In this document: piece by piece, positions 1-11,300 of the stretch
Layout: each line of letters starts with the position of its first letter
Numbering within the stretch: position 1 is the first letter of the stretch
Assembly (NCBI GenBank): GCA_023897205.1
Contig: JAHWDD010000004.1
Coordinates: 4,898,001-4,962,000, forward strand
Reading direction: 5' to 3'
DNA: 64,000 nucleotides
Source: Exophiala sp. HKRS030
Lineage: Eukaryota > Ascomycota > Eurotiomycetes > Chaetothyriales > Herpotrichiellaceae
Position numbers and translations under genes: made by a program
Notes under the pieces: model-generated
Database searches by the model: none
What the model saw: the letters and a program-made list of their open reading frames with translations, nothing else
What the model was told of the DNA's origin: nothing

Positions 1-287
1 TCTAAAACCATCCTCATCTCTTCTTTAAATGCTCGATTGGCGCTCTCCTGTCTCTGACATTTGGCAAGCTCTTTTTGCAGTGCTGTCTTCTCCCCGGTGA
101 GTTGCTCAATTCTTTGCAATGGAGTAGGGCGTATGGCGCGTTTGGAGGCCTCCAGTCGAGACCTAGATGCTTCGAGCGCCACGGATGAGCCTTGGTTGTT
201 GTCGATCAATGCATCCATCGGACTCGGCACCGGAGGTTGATTCGGTTGGGACGGGCTGTGGATATTGCGTGGACGTGGCATGTTCAT
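1..287 (-). CDS. Coiled-coil protein, C-terminus outside the window (partial)
   Basis: The minus frame is open from an ATG at 287 to the window edge and gives 95 residues. It starts with a Pro/Ser/Asn-rich stretch and then becomes a Glu/Lys/Gln/Arg-rich helix with heptad character (LQRIEQLTGEKTALQKEL). The same frame stays open upstream to about 432, adding a basic KKRKR cluster that could be a nuclear signal, but that part has no ATG; it may belong to an earlier exon or be chance. No catalytic motif is visible and I do not recognise the family. It lies on the same strand as another coiled-coil gene that ends at 813. Confidence 0.55.
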   Translation of the reverse strand, partial: MNMPRPRNIHSPSQPNQPPVPSPMDALIDNNQGSSVALEASRSRLEASKRAIRPTPLQRIEQLTGEKTALQKELAKCQRQESANRAFKEEMRMVL

Positions 288-437
288 GATGGCATGGAGG
301 TTATGTTGCCCTTTCGAGGACTCGACTTGTTGTGATAATGATGGCTTTCGGCGACGGTCCTTGTAGATATACTCTACTAAAGCCTGGAATTGGGAGCTAT
401 TGGTGTTTTGCCTTTTTCTTTTTTTAACGGATCGTCA

Positions 438-812
438 GCCACGCTAAGCTTTGGGTTCGGAAATAGATTGGCAAGAAAGGGGACCAGGACGGGCTCCCTC
501 TAGACGAGTCGAAGGAGGTTGTCCTAGTGTTGATAGGCACCAAAGTGAAAGCATGAAAGATTCTACCGAACCCTGCGCTAAATCTGTCAAGGGGACCGCT
601 GCCGGAATGATGATGGTCCGCCACCTTACAATGTCCTGAAGCTCTCATAGGCAGCCAGGTTAAACCGATACCATTAACTTTCTGCCAAAGACCGTATGAA
701 TCGGTCTTTGCTCTGAACACGAAAAGGGAACTAAAGACGATGCGTATTAGTAACAAAAGAGCGTAAACAAATCAGATCCCCCAATTCTCCCTTCTCTCTT
801 CTCCCAGGCCAT
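438..812. other. Intergenic, no gene seen
   Basis: A 110-residue minus frame crosses this stretch but has no family features and an unconvincing composition. I see no RNA gene or repeat. Confidence 0.5.
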
Positions 813-1781
813 TCAGTGGCATACCATCCTCATGTCTGGATTTTGGGGCTCTAGCTTCCGCCCCTTTCGAGCTCTCTTTGGCTGCCTTCGACGTCCTCGC
901 CCAGTGATCTCGTTATCTTCCATTTTGACGTTTTCATCGATGCCTGAAGACAGTGGTTCCCTTTTGACGGCAGGTGAAATGACTAAATCCATCGTCCGGG
1001 TTCTGTCGGTGGTCTGTTCAAACTGCTTCAATTTCTGATCTGCCACCGACAGACGTGCTTCGAGGCCGGATAGTTCGTCCTTGTAGCGTCCCACCATATG
1101 TTCGTAGTCTTGTTCCATTTCCTTTATCCGGGCCTGAAGCTCTAGTGTCCTCACAGTGGTCATTCCGTTTTCGCTCGAGTCCAGTTCGTGAATCGCCGCG
1201 CCCTTCGCATGGTCCGCAGCGCCGGTCGTACTTCCGTGCACGGCAACACCATTTTCCAAGGCGTGGATCCTCTGACGGGCCTGATCCACGTCATGTTGCA
1301 AGAACCTCTGCTGCTCGGCCAGATGCCGGTTCCGGCCTTTAGACTCTTCGGCCTGGCACCGAGCAGACTCGATCTCATCTTGGGCGATTTAGAGCTCTTC
1401 CTGCAAAACGACGCTGTTTTGGGCCATTTCGGTCAGCTCGTCGGCCTTGGAGTTGTATGCCGTATTGATATCCCGCCACGACTTCTCCAAAGCGATCTTC
1501 TGGCCCAGCAACGTGTGGATGTTGGTCCACAGAGTGCGCTGGATATCGCATGACTCTCTTTGAAACCCGGCATACTGCTGGTTGACGAACTGGAGACGTG
1601 TCCAAGTAGCATTCAGGTTATTGACATCCACCGGGACAGGACCAGTCGGCATGAGCCGCCCTCCAGCAGTGCTAGGAGTGACCTACAAGATCAATAAGAG
1701 TTCGAATGGAAGATACCGGGTAACACGTACTCTGACGGCGTCTAGTCCTGCGCTATCCCTTTCGCTTGTTTGAGAAGTCAT
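813..1781 (-). pseudogene. Coiled-coil protein gene interrupted by an in-frame TAA
   Basis: Exon 1 is 1781-1731 (ATG at 1781) and a 48-nt GTACGT...TAG intron (1730-1683) leads in frame to exon 2, 1682-813. Exon 2 is one continuous frame of 290 codons, except for a TAA at 1391-1389. Residues on both sides of that stop are the same kind of Glu/Gln/Ala-rich coiled coil, so a single C-to-T change in a CAA (Gln) codon would explain it. Without the stop the protein would have about 306 residues and a basic tail (RGRRRQPKRARKGRKLE) that looks nuclear. The function is unknown. A sequencing error, a true null allele or readthrough all fit; no intron of reasonable size removes the stop. Confidence 0.6.
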
Positions 1782-2695
1782 ATTTTTTATCGAACGTTTT
1801 GAGCGGCCGTTATTCGTTAGACTTTACCGTCTAACGCGGCTCCTTTTAAAGTAGAAAATACCAAGTTCCTCTTCATCCAACGGCAATATCGGCGGCGACA
1901 ACGGCGACGGCAGCGACAAAGGGCTAAAATTAGTTCACAATGAGCGCACACTGTCCTAAATCTTGAAATAGAAGCGTCGCCCTTCTCGGTTCATAAATAG
2001 CTAGGAGTGGAGACACCATGTTGTTGTGGCCTGCGGTCAACTTCAACCGCAGAATGACAATCTCCTTGCGCAACGAGAGTCGCTCGGCCGTGGGCAGGTC
2101 TGTTGTTAGGTGCATTGAGCCAGGCTTGGGGCTGTGAGCGCAGGGATGGAAATGATCTGCCCCTCAGGACTCTCTACCGAGCTGGTGGGGATCTAAACGG
2201 GCTCGGAGATCCCTGCCGTCGCACTGTCTGCTGCGAAATCTCTATTGCAGGAGCCCGGCTTGGACCCTTCGGTACGAAGGGAGTTTGCACCATCTTCTGG
2301 AGGGACCGTTCCGGCCCCACGACAAGCGCCGCCGTTTATCATTTGGAGGTCGAAGGGCAATCGCCGCCCACGGTTCGCGATGGGCTGGGTATAGTAAAGT
2401 ATACCTTAAAAGGTATATTTCCCACTGGGTGTTGGTTGGGTGAATTTGCATGAGGAAATGACATTTAAGGGAGTGACATACGCAGTTAACCCCACCTTTG
2501 TACTATACTTTGATGGCCTTTCAGTAAAATACCTAAAACGCCACCGGCGGAATGTCGTGCGAAGACGCGCTTCAACTTCTCTTCTACAAACAGTCTATCA
2601 CCAACAGATATGTCCAGGACACCACTAACTACCTACCCTAACAATCATCCATCGCTTTCCTATTTCAACAGGACAATACGGGCATCTGTCCGCAC
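1782..2695. other. Intergenic, no gene seen
   Basis: Upstream region shared by two divergent coiled-coil genes. The short frames here show no splice support or family features. Confidence 0.45.
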
Positions 2696-3096
2696 ATGTG
2701 CGCCGATACTACGTTTACACAATCGGCTCCAGAACCAGATATCAGTTCACTAAAGATGCCTGCCGAGTTTGCAGCCACGTTGGAGGAGATCAAGCAGGGA
2801 GTGACCTCCCTCCACACCCGGAGCGATCACATCGAATCTCTGCAGACGCAATGCAATCAACTGGAAATTCATTTCTCGGAGTTTCAAGATTGGTACAATC
2901 TTTCCGATGAACCCGATACTTTGTAACTGACCATGAGAACAGGGTGAAGGCTTCTATGGACACTATGAAGAAATATATTGAACATCATAGACAGTGGTCT
3001 TTGATCTTTAAGAGAACGGTGGAGAGTCAGATCAGGGATCGAAATTCTAATCACGAGGGACAGGCCAGATCTGAGGGCTCCGCAGTCGAAACGTAG
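2696..3096 (+). CDS. Small coiled-coil protein, unknown function
   Basis: Two exons, 2696-2892 and 2943-3096, give 116 residues. The 50-nt intron has a GTACAA donor, a CTGAC branch-like site and a CAG acceptor, and rejoins a Trp codon (W at the junction). It also removes the stop that would otherwise end the first exon frame. The protein is helical and rich in Glu, Gln and His, with leucines spaced for coiled coil (SDHIESLQTQCNQLEIHFSE), and ends in a polar tail. An alternative start is the Met 21 codons later (MPAEFAATLEE). There is no catalytic motif and I do not recognise the family. Its neighbours are similar small helical proteins. Confidence 0.55.
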
Positions 3097-3447
3097 GACA
3101 CTTGAGAATGGCGCAGGCGTGTATCCATATTTGCATGGTAGTTTTGCATTCGGGTACGTTTAAGGAGTTACCGTCTCAGCGCATTTTGTAGGATCGGCAG
3201 GCCAATAAATTCACCAACTTCAAAGCATTTTGAGAATGTCGTTTAAAAAGTAGAAAGTGTAGAAGCCCAAAAGTGTTAATGAATTATTTAAGCTTAGACT
3301 GTGGAAATCATATCGTCATTGAACCAAGATCTGATCGTGTGCAGCGCGCTGGATTTTGGAAGGCAGAGGGTACATTTGAAGCTGACACTTCTCGCTGGTC
3401 TCTGTGCATCGGGAACCTCTGAAGCTAGTTTCGACGCTCTATCGTAG
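3097..3447. other. Intergenic, no gene seen
   Basis: AT-rich region between the ends of two convergent small genes. Nothing else is supported. Confidence 0.45.
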
Positions 3448-3813
3448 CTAGATCCATTCCTGAGGCCACTCCATCGGTCGATACTCTAGAGCGGACCGCG
3501 TCTCAATATGGATTCCCCAGAAAGCCAGCCAATCTGCATTCGCCATTTCCTCCTCCTCATCACATGCCTGGAGAGCCGTCTTGATGAGGACGGCTGCATC
3601 AAATGCCTCTTGCAGCAAATCCAAGGTGACGCGCAAGTTTCTCTGGTGGCATGAAATCTGACATCGTAACGTCGATATTTCTTTCTCCAACCTCTCGATC
3701 GTGATTAATTCCTCCCTCCTCTGGAAGTCGTCTATTCTTCTGAGCAATGCCTCCATAGACAGGTCGTCGTCGTAGTTAGAAATGCTGGGCGAGTCCGGCG
3801 GTTCTTTGTCCAT
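3448..3813 (-). CDS. Small acidic coiled-coil protein, unknown function
   Basis: An uninterrupted ATG-to-stop frame of 121 residues. The acidic, Ser-rich N-terminus (about 1-20) is followed by a long helix with alternating Arg/Glu and leucines (about 20-60), then a segment ending in Cys-Asp-Glu-Glu-Glu-Glu. The tail is aromatic and Trp-rich (WLAFWGIHIE, then YRPMEWPQEWI), which is unlikely by chance. The single-exon frame, clean ATG and ordered architecture favour a real gene. The role is unknown; no membrane segment or signal peptide is seen. Confidence 0.6.
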   Translation of the reverse strand: MDKEPPDSPSISNYDDDLSMEALLRRIDDFQRREELITIERLEKEISTLRCQISCHQRNLRVTLDLLQEAFDAAVLIKTALQACDEEEEMANADWLAFWGIHIETRSALEYRPMEWPQEWI

Positions 3814-4233
3814 GTTGGTTTGTTGGAGTAGGAAGCAGATGATTCAAGAAGATTTGGTGAAATGCTCTTGGCCGAGAATGCTATATGATCAATCGTTAAA
3901 GGACAGATAGGTAAGCTGCTCGTCTTTATGTTCCACGGCTAAAGTAGGCAATCTGGCGATAGATACCTGAAGAGGATCCTGGAGCTCGATTCGGCTCCCT
4001 GATGGTAATTCACACGATCTATATATATCGGAGGTCGAATTGTTCAAGTGACTCTCTGGCACCAATTCTATCTTCGTACACAATCTTTTGACATTGCCGC
4101 CGTATCAGGAGTAACAGCACTCCAGCTTTCCGTCCGCATTGTCCTCCGCCATTTTGTTGTCGTACACAGACAGCATCACACTTCGACAAACCCCTTCTTG
4201 TCGGCAAATACAAAATCATTGAACGGCAGCACG
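3814..4233. other. Intergenic, no gene seen
   Basis: A plus frame runs through here into the next entry but lacks an ATG before 4234. Earlier exons are possible but could not be resolved. Confidence 0.35.
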
Positions 4234-4509
4234 ATGTTGTGCGGCTGTGGCATCATCATCCGTCTACCTCAATGGTTCCGTTGGAGGGAAAGCGGGAAGA
4301 AGAACGACGATGCCGGCGAAGTAACAGCTGGTCCTCCAACATACATCAGTGCGATTGAAGGGGTGGCCTCTCACGCTGACGAGATCGGTCCGCAAGAGGT
4401 GATCGCGGACGGTCCCAATTTTTGGAGATCCCAAAGTCCATCACCTGAACCTTTGGGAAATACTCCACGAGCCGACGAAGGAGAGGGCTTGAAGAGCATC
4501 CAATTTTGA
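4234..4509 (+). CDS. Possible small protein or terminal exon, unknown
   Basis: The first ATG of a longer open plus frame gives 91 residues: a hydrophobic Cys/Ile start (MLCGCGIIIRLPQWF), then a hydrophilic Gly/Ser/Pro/Glu-rich region. The composition is more protein-like than the shadow frames nearby. It could be the last exon of a gene whose upstream exons I could not place, or chance. No family is recognised. Confidence 0.3.
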   Translation: MLCGCGIIIRLPQWFRWRESGKKNDDAGEVTAGPPTYISAIEGVASHADEIGPQEVIADGPNFWRSQSPSPEPLGNTPRADEGEGLKSIQF

Positions 4510-4760
4510 TGCGGCTCGGTTACATGACTGGGTCAATTAGAGGGAAACAGACCGTACTCATATATATCTCATGCATGAAGATTAACATCGAGGAGATCTA
4601 TGAATACCAAACGTTCCACTTGTGCTTTGTGAGATGCCACACCATTTGCGTATCGAAAGGTATATATTCTAGGATAGGCTACCTAAACTATCTAAGACCC
4701 CTTCCAGTTGCCGGCAACGAAGGGAGTGCAGAGGAGAGTTCGTCGTCGATACTTCTGCCG

Positions 4761-5396
4761 TCAAAAGTCGTCGCTCCAACATACAAAAGTCGGGATTAGG
4801 GCCACGAGAATCCATGTCAGCATGGCCGCCAGGGGTACTCTCGATCGCGTTCCAACGCCGGTGAAGAGGCCGATGAAGGCCGACGTGGTAGTGGCAGAAG
4901 TGCTTATGCTCGTGCTCTGGCTTGGGCCAAGAGGCGAGTCACCCGTGGTAGATGGTAACGACGGCGACGTAAAAGGTCCGCTAGACGGAACCACAGTCGC
5001 ACTCGTCGAAGGGGGATTGGTGACGGGGATGCCGTCAGTGTGAGAGGGAGGAACAGTCGCTCCAGAAGTGACATTGGCTGCGAATGGATTTGAAGCAGTG
5101 CAAGAGGTGGCAGAGGTGCTGGCGGCGGTCAGATTGACGACTGTAAAACCATAGTTGCTGGTCAAGTTTATGACGCCGGAGCCGACCAGGCCGTCAAACT
5201 GAATCTCAACGGTGGCCTCTGGTGGTGCGCTGGAAGTGTTCGTCCAGACAAAGTTCCTCGACATACTGGCCGTTGGTGTGATGGTCCCGATGTCATTTTG
5301 AAATGTGTCTGCAGAGGCCCTCCCCAGGGGGATGGCAAGAGCGACAAAGATAGAAAGCTGGGTGGCAGTGCGTAGTAGCATCGTTAGACAGGTCAT
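4761..5396 (-). CDS. Secreted Ser/Thr-rich protein, probably GPI- or membrane-anchored
   Basis: A single 211-residue frame from ATG at 5396. Residues 1-29 form a signal peptide (hydrophobic LSIFVALAIPLG, cleavage likely near Ala-Ser-Ala). The mature N-terminal part has several N-glycosylation sequons (NTS, NLT, NVT) and a beta-rich segment. It is followed by a low-complexity Ser/Thr/Pro stalk (about 100-175) and a C-terminal hydrophobic stretch (about 185-205) that ends in a short polar tail. This is the usual plan of fungal wall or plasma-membrane glycoproteins. The tail after the hydrophobic segment could be a GPI signal or a cytosolic anchor end. No enzymatic domain is seen. Confidence 0.7.
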   Translation of the reverse strand: MTCLTMLLRTATQLSIFVALAIPLGRASADTFQNDIGTITPTASMSRNFVWTNTSSAPPEATVEIQFDGLVGSGVINLTSNYGFTVVNLTAASTSATSCTASNPFAANVTSGATVPPSHTDGIPVTNPPSTSATVVPSSGPFTSPSLPSTTGDSPLGPSQSTSISTSATTTSAFIGLFTGVGTRSRVPLAAMLTWILVALIPTFVCWSDDF

Positions 5397-7445
5397 TGGG
5401 AGAATGAGTACAGTATTGGGAGGGCGGACATTGTCTACCGCAACCTTTATAGGGAGGAGTCCCGAACAGGATCCTCAAAAGGCAGCGTCTATGAATAGAA
5501 TGGCCTCGAGGGCGACCGTGACGGGAAGGAGCCACAACGGGCTCCTCGTCTGCTGCCGTACTGCGAAATATAAAATGGCCATCGTCATGCACGCTTCCAA
5601 CCAGTCATGGACGACCCTAAAAAAAGATGGCAAAGCAAAAGGCAGAACAAACCAGAAAGGAGAGAACGACACAGCGACGAAAGAGAAAGCGAGGCTGGCT
5701 TAACAAAACATTTGAACTCTGGCAGCTATGCGGGTTTGAGTTCACGGCATGTCTTCGTAATCCCGACAGCGGGCAAGTGACTTTTTTTCAGACGCCCAAT
5801 GGAGGATCGTTGCCATGTAGCATCGAAGATCTTGTAAGGAGCCCATTGACCTGATCTACCGTGGACGACAGGCACTAAATCTCGTTCAGAAGTCAACCAA
5901 TCCGCAAGCCGAGATACTATCCCTGAAGGATTTTGAGCACGTTGGAGGGAAGGGAAATGCTGGAGCAAAGCCAAGGCCAAGAGCGAGATCGAGGCGTAGC
6001 CAAAACGCGCAGGGCCACAACCAGAACAGAGCTTCAGCAAAGGGGAGAGGAATGAAAGTTTCCCTCCACAACACTTCGTTGCCGGACCCACCATCCTTTG
6101 GAACTCCCAGCCCGAGGGACAAAAGATTCCCCTTCAACACAAAGCAGAACAAGTTGAATCTCGTGGAGTCTGGGCTCCCGGAGGAGCTGAATCTAAACGT
6201 AGTCCCATAGACATCAAGATGACTGGCGTTATTCCTGGAAATCTCTACGATCTTGCCATTGTCCTGAGGAGTCCCGCATTCTGAGCCATCATTGATCTGC
6301 CGCCCAGAGAATAGACCCGCAATCTATATTTGGTTATACTGACAGGGTACTGATAGTTTGCTTTAACGCCATCTGCACTTTGGATACAGAGCTGTCGTCC
6401 AGCAATCGGCCGGAGTCGAAATGGGTTGAGGGCCAAGTCGTGGACTGATGGGGCTGGCGACAGATGGCGGCTAACAACGTCAGGGGATCATTGATCGACA
6501 TGACCCGGTCGACCCGAGTTGCAAGAAATGGTAAAAACACCGCGAAGAGCCTCCATTCTGTTCGCTCTGGGTGACCAGGTCCGGTTAGTTGTGCTGCTGA
6601 TTGCGACTTTCATTTGAAAAATCGACCAGGGTTCACTGAAGACACCACACCAATCCAAGGGACCCAGTGGATAACTAAGCTTTGAGGGCAACGCCACAAT
6701 GCTTAATTCCCCCACCCTCCTTCAACTTCTGGCCCCGACTACCTTTTGGGGCTCCAAAAGGACCAGGAGATAGTTGTGCGCACGAATACTCCAACGCATG
6801 CTCAACGTTTGAGGGTTTAGCTCGCGCTAGATTGTTGCACTGCCACGGAACGCCGCTCATCGCTGCCATTCGACTGCAGTTCTGGTCACATCCAGTCACG
6901 CCACCTTGCATCGGGCAATGGTCAGCCGAAAAGGGCGCGTGGAAAACTCGGCCAAACCTTGGTCGACTACGAACAGTGCCGTGCCGCAGTTTGTGAAAGT
7001 GATCACAGTCCAAGATACCCAGCGAGTATTCTTTTCATGGTCGTCGCCGCCTGAACCTAAGGAGCTAGAAGGTGGCCCATATTTTACGCTTGGCAGTGGT
7101 CAATGGACCTGGTGTCCTGGCAGCATGATCTCAGCCACGGGAACGAAATCGCAGAAGGACCTAGCCGTCCCATGAGTTCCTAATGGTGTGACTAGAATTG
7201 TCTGGTATAGATGTGAACAATATATGAATCTCATCAAACATAATCCGGTGCCAACCCTGCAATACATTCCACCAAAGATAACCGGCCGGCGGTTCCACTG
7301 CCAATTCCATCAGTGAACATGATCTTCAGATGGAGTCATCCTCCAAGGTAGAACATCATGCGAGAAGCATTCCGTGATGCCTGGTACAGTATCCGCGATG
7401 ATGTGGACACAGACGCGATGTTGATCCATGACAAAATCTCCTAGT
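5397..7445. other. 2-kb stretch without a convincing gene
   Basis: Several frames of 60-120 residues occur on both strands, including overlapping ones at 6675-7013. None has family features or supporting splice sites, and the longest membrane-like frame (5475-5672, minus) has no ATG. I see no repeat or RNA gene. Confidence 0.45.
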
Positions 7446-7994
7446 TTAGCGAGGTATAAAAGTCGGTTTAGTCATGCGATTGACCCATGGAGCTTGTTGC
7501 TGCCCTTCAAACGTGTTTGGGTACGTTGGCGTCCGGGTCAACACTCCATAATCACCACGGAGGAGCTCCTCTCGCCGGGCCTGCTCTGCCGCAGGGAGCT
7601 CGACCGTGAGAGGTGGTCCTGTGGAGTGATCGGGGAGATGGTTCTCGTAGACGTAACAGTGCAATTCCAGGACCATCACCAGTGGAGGCTTCTTCGTTGG
7701 AGACCATGCTCGTTTCTGGGCGCTGCATCCTGGCCGTGAACAGACCCCCGGGATCGGTTCTTCTCCCGGGGCGATGGGATGATTTCTCTGGTAAGCTGAA
7801 GACCGAAGCTTGCGGCAAAGGGCACATCTGTGCCTGAACGCGGGTGGCTCGGAGTATCTCTTCAGATTGGGGGTAGATCTCGGATCTTCAAGCTCGACAG
7901 GTTGCCGATTCATATGATGAGGTTGGTCACTGGAAGGCATCCTGCTGATGGAGGATTTGTCTGTCCTGCCCTTCGAAATTCCTGTCATGACCAT
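7446..7994 (-). CDS. Hypothetical protein with a C-x2-C-x24-C-x4-C motif
   Basis: The frame from the first in-frame ATG (7994) gives 182 residues. A central block has the pattern C-x2-C-x24-C-x4-C, with conserved-looking residues between the pairs (RSSAYQRNHP then PGEEPIPGVC). From memory, fungal hypothetical proteins carry similar Cys-pair plus RS...HP...PG...C blocks, so I take this as a possible zinc-binding module; that is inference. The N-terminus is polar and Ser-rich, the C-terminus Pro/Arg-rich. The frame is open above 7994 without an ATG, so a 5' exon is possible. Cellular role unknown. Confidence 0.55.
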   Translation of the reverse strand: MVMTGISKGRTDKSSISRMPSSDQPHHMNRQPVELEDPRSTPNLKRYSEPPAFRHRCALCRKLRSSAYQRNHPIAPGEEPIPGVCSRPGCSAQKRAWSPTKKPPLVMVLELHCYVYENHLPDHSTGPPLTVELPAAEQARREELLRGDYGVLTRTPTYPNTFEGQQQAPWVNRMTKPTFIPR

Positions 7995-8346
7995 GACGAC
8001 CACTCTCCACCGTATTCCACCTGCGCAGTTTCTCAAGGAGAGACGATTCAGCCTGGATCCCAAGAAGAAATAGACGGTGAGAAACGTTAATCACCCTAGA
8101 GGGATCTTGTCAGGAGCCCAAAACGTAAACCAGATTCATGCCAGATCAAAATTGGTTCCCTAAGGGCCGCGCTTGGAGCCCGTTCGAGTCTCTACCATTT
8201 GTCTCGTTCCTTCCCTCGCTCGCTGCTCAAGGATCTGGATTGAGCTCTTCTCACAGGATGACGATTACTCGTGATGTCTTAAAAGCATCCCGTCTTGTGC
8301 ACCTCACATCCTCGATACTGTGACTCGCAGTAGCATTTGGGCTTTC
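7995..8346. other. Divergent intergenic region
   Basis: Holds the presumed 5' ends of the Cys-motif gene (minus) and the patatin gene (plus). A 5' exon of the patatin gene may lie here; an AG acceptor near 8330 is possible. Confidence 0.35.
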
Positions 8347-11300
8347 ATGATGGCACGCTGTCATCACAGCGATTGGCTCACCCTCCGCATCGAACGAAAC
8401 GAAGTCGTCTTGTGCATCTCGGATCGGCTTCAAACGCTTGTCAACGACACTCCCAGTCCTGACCTTCAGCAGCCCAGCCTGTTGGTCTTCATCGGTCATA
8501 CCGCCAAATCGTCGGCCCTTCGATCGCTCGGTGTAGACGAGAACAGGCAGAAGTCGGCAGGCAGAGGGAAACGAGGCGGCGCAGTGCATCTCCAACTAGG
8601 AAATCCCGATGTGTTCCAGGACGTGCCCGTGCTTTTAGCGGATGGTGACCTTCCGTACCGGGGCCTGAAAAAAAGGTCCTCGGCCCAATGCCACGAGACA
8701 AGACAGTTGCCGCTTCCTCGCATCCGGGGAGGCGTCCAGGATCTAGCTTTAGAAGATGCCGCCGATCATCTCTATTCCCGTCTCTTGGGTGCTTTTGCCG
8801 ACGTCTTTTGCTTCTTTTCCACCGACATCGGCGGATTTGGCCCCGTGGTACGTCGACTCGCGTCGTGGCTCGAGAATGGCAAGCCCACGACACTACCGAA
8901 GACAACGTATCCACGGATGGTCGTGGTGATGGAAGCCACAGACCCTGGCGCCGAAAGGGACAAGGAGGCCGGGGATGTCCTCCTGGGCGAACTGAGAAAG
9001 GAGACCACCAAAAACCCCCTGGAGATGGTGTCAGCTCTCGAAGTGGTAACCGTACCCCAGGGAGGGCACTGCTACCGGCGTCTGGCGGAATACTTGATCC
9101 GGGTGCTGAATCAAGGTCGAAGGCTCAAGGTCGAAGCAAGGACGCTTTTCTCTGGGAGGCACCTGGCGGCATTCTTCAAATATGCGAGTGACCACTTTGG
9201 CAGAACCACCAGGGAGCCATTCGATTTCGTGAGAGCGTCGCGCTTGCCAAATCCTGTCGCGCCGGACTTGGGCACACATCTGTCTAACTTCCTGAAGCAC
9301 ATCAAATCGCCTCAAGAGCTGATGGACTTCGCGGTGCCAATAATTGCGTCGAGCCTCCTGCTGGATCATTACCCTCCCGGTATGCATGGTAAGTCCAAGC
9401 TCTTTTCAGCACGTGGCAGGCTTAATCTGACGGCCGCGTGGCGTTTAACCCTGGAGATGTGTTTCAGACCCTGTATAAAGACGCCTGCTATCGAGCGGGC
9501 AGGAGCGGTGTGCTTGTGTACGACGGCTCCATAAACTTGCTTCTTCCGTCGGGTTTCGTCCAAGCCATCTCGGAGCAGCTGCAAAAATATTTCGAGGACT
9601 TTATACGCGGCGCCGGTACGCCGTCCAAGACGATCCATTACAACAACCTCAAGAGGTTTAAGCTTCGCTGGAAGCGGGTGCGAAGCGACGACCTCTGTTT
9701 CGCCTGCTTGCGTCGCACGCCAGAGAACAATTGGCCCTGCGGCCATGCGGTCTGTGAAAACTGCGTGCGAGTATTCGGACAGGAAGATGAGAATGATCGG
9801 TGGACGTTCGGCGTTCGGCGCTGTTTTCTCTGTGACATGGCACTTCGAGAGGTGACGGTAAAATTAAAGCCTGATACCGCCGGGGTCAATGTATTGACCA
9901 TCGACGGGGGTGGTATCAAGGGAGTCGTGCCACTGCTGTTCTTGCAAACCCTGCAGGACAGGTTGGGTCTACCGATCCCAGTTCAGGATCATTTCGAGAT
10001 TGCATTCGGCACCAGTTCCGGTAGGTGGACGCCATCCGTTACACGGGCCGTCGCTGACGCTCATCAGGCGGCCTTATCGTCCTCGCATTGTTCATCAGTG
10101 GATGGACGGTGGACGATTGTGCGAATCTTTTCGAATCTTTGGCGAAAAGGGCATTCAGACCGCGCTGGATTTCTCACGTACCCGTCATGTCTCGCATTCC
10201 GGTCCTGTCGCATATCGTCCAATTTCTTGTGTCGTACTTGGCCGACGGTCTGTACCCAGCTCATCATCTGGAAGGTGCACTGAAGGAAGTTTTCGGCAGC
10301 GAGATGGGCATCTTGGATTACTCGCATGCAACCGCTATCGGCGCGAAAGTGGGAATACCGGTGACCACGGTTCTGGAAACAGACTCTTGCCTCTTCACCA
10401 ACTATAACGGGACAGGGTCCAGGCCGCAGGACTGTGGTACTTTGATCCCCGAACTGGCAACGTGAGAGCGATCTCTGACGGATGAACAGGTTATCGCATT
10501 GTCCGGTCGCAAGATGGGCGGAAAAGGATTCGTCTGTGGGAGATGTAAGTGACCATTTTCTATTTCCTTCTGTCACGCCTCGTTGAGTATGGAAAGACGA
10601 CTGAAATCGCATGCAAGAGCAATGAGCGGATCTGCGGCACCGTGGTATGTTGCCGTCCAACCCTCTCAAAGTTTTCGGTAGCTCACACGGCCACAAGGTA
10701 CTTTCCAGCAAAGCGCATCCCGGGGGTAGGAACCTTCCAAGACGGAGCTCTGTGGAGGAACAATCCCGTCGACCTCCCTCTGTGGGAAATCCCTGTGGTG
10801 TGGCCACCGATCCGAAGGCCCAATGTGGTCGTCTCCCTCGGCACCGGGTCCTCAGGATCACACGTACCAACGTCGCACCCCAGCAGACTGCGTGCGATCT
10901 GGAGAGAGGGCTTTCTGCCACGATCGTACAGAGCCTTCATGGAATTAATCAACGGCCAAAAAATCGCCCAAGCGTTTAAGAATGGACGACGGGCAGAGTT
11001 AGATGGGCGGTACTTCCGATTCGACGTTGAACTGGACAGAGAGGTCGACTTGGATGATACAGGCAGGATGCACGAGCTGGCAACAAAGGCTCGGGAACAG
11101 TTCTGTCGGTCGGAGGATGTCGATGTCGTCGCGCGTTGCCTCGTTGCGACGCGTTTCTACTTCGAACTCGAGTCAAAGCCGAAGAAGATTAAGGGGAAGT
11201 ATTCTGGATCGGGCCATATCTTCTGTCGTTTGCCTCGAAATAGTCCCGAGCTCGAGGTGCTGCTGGAACAGTTGTCTGAACGGGCGGCGAGATTTATCGT

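Noticed and set aside
5475..5672. 65-residue hydrophobic minus frame that looks like a membrane peptide
   Set aside because: Starts with GTG, has no ATG before the hydrophobic part ends, and sits just upstream of a well-supported secreted-protein gene.
6675..7013. Overlapping open frames of over 100 residues on both strands
   Set aside because: Each lies over the other, neither has a domain, signal peptide or splice support; composition fits chance.
8489..8914. Long minus frames opposite the patatin gene
   Set aside because: Arg/Ser-rich shadow frames of a strongly supported plus-strand coding sequence.
10064..10921. 285-residue minus frame opposite patatin exons
   Set aside because: Spans exons and introns of the plus gene without motifs; a shadow.
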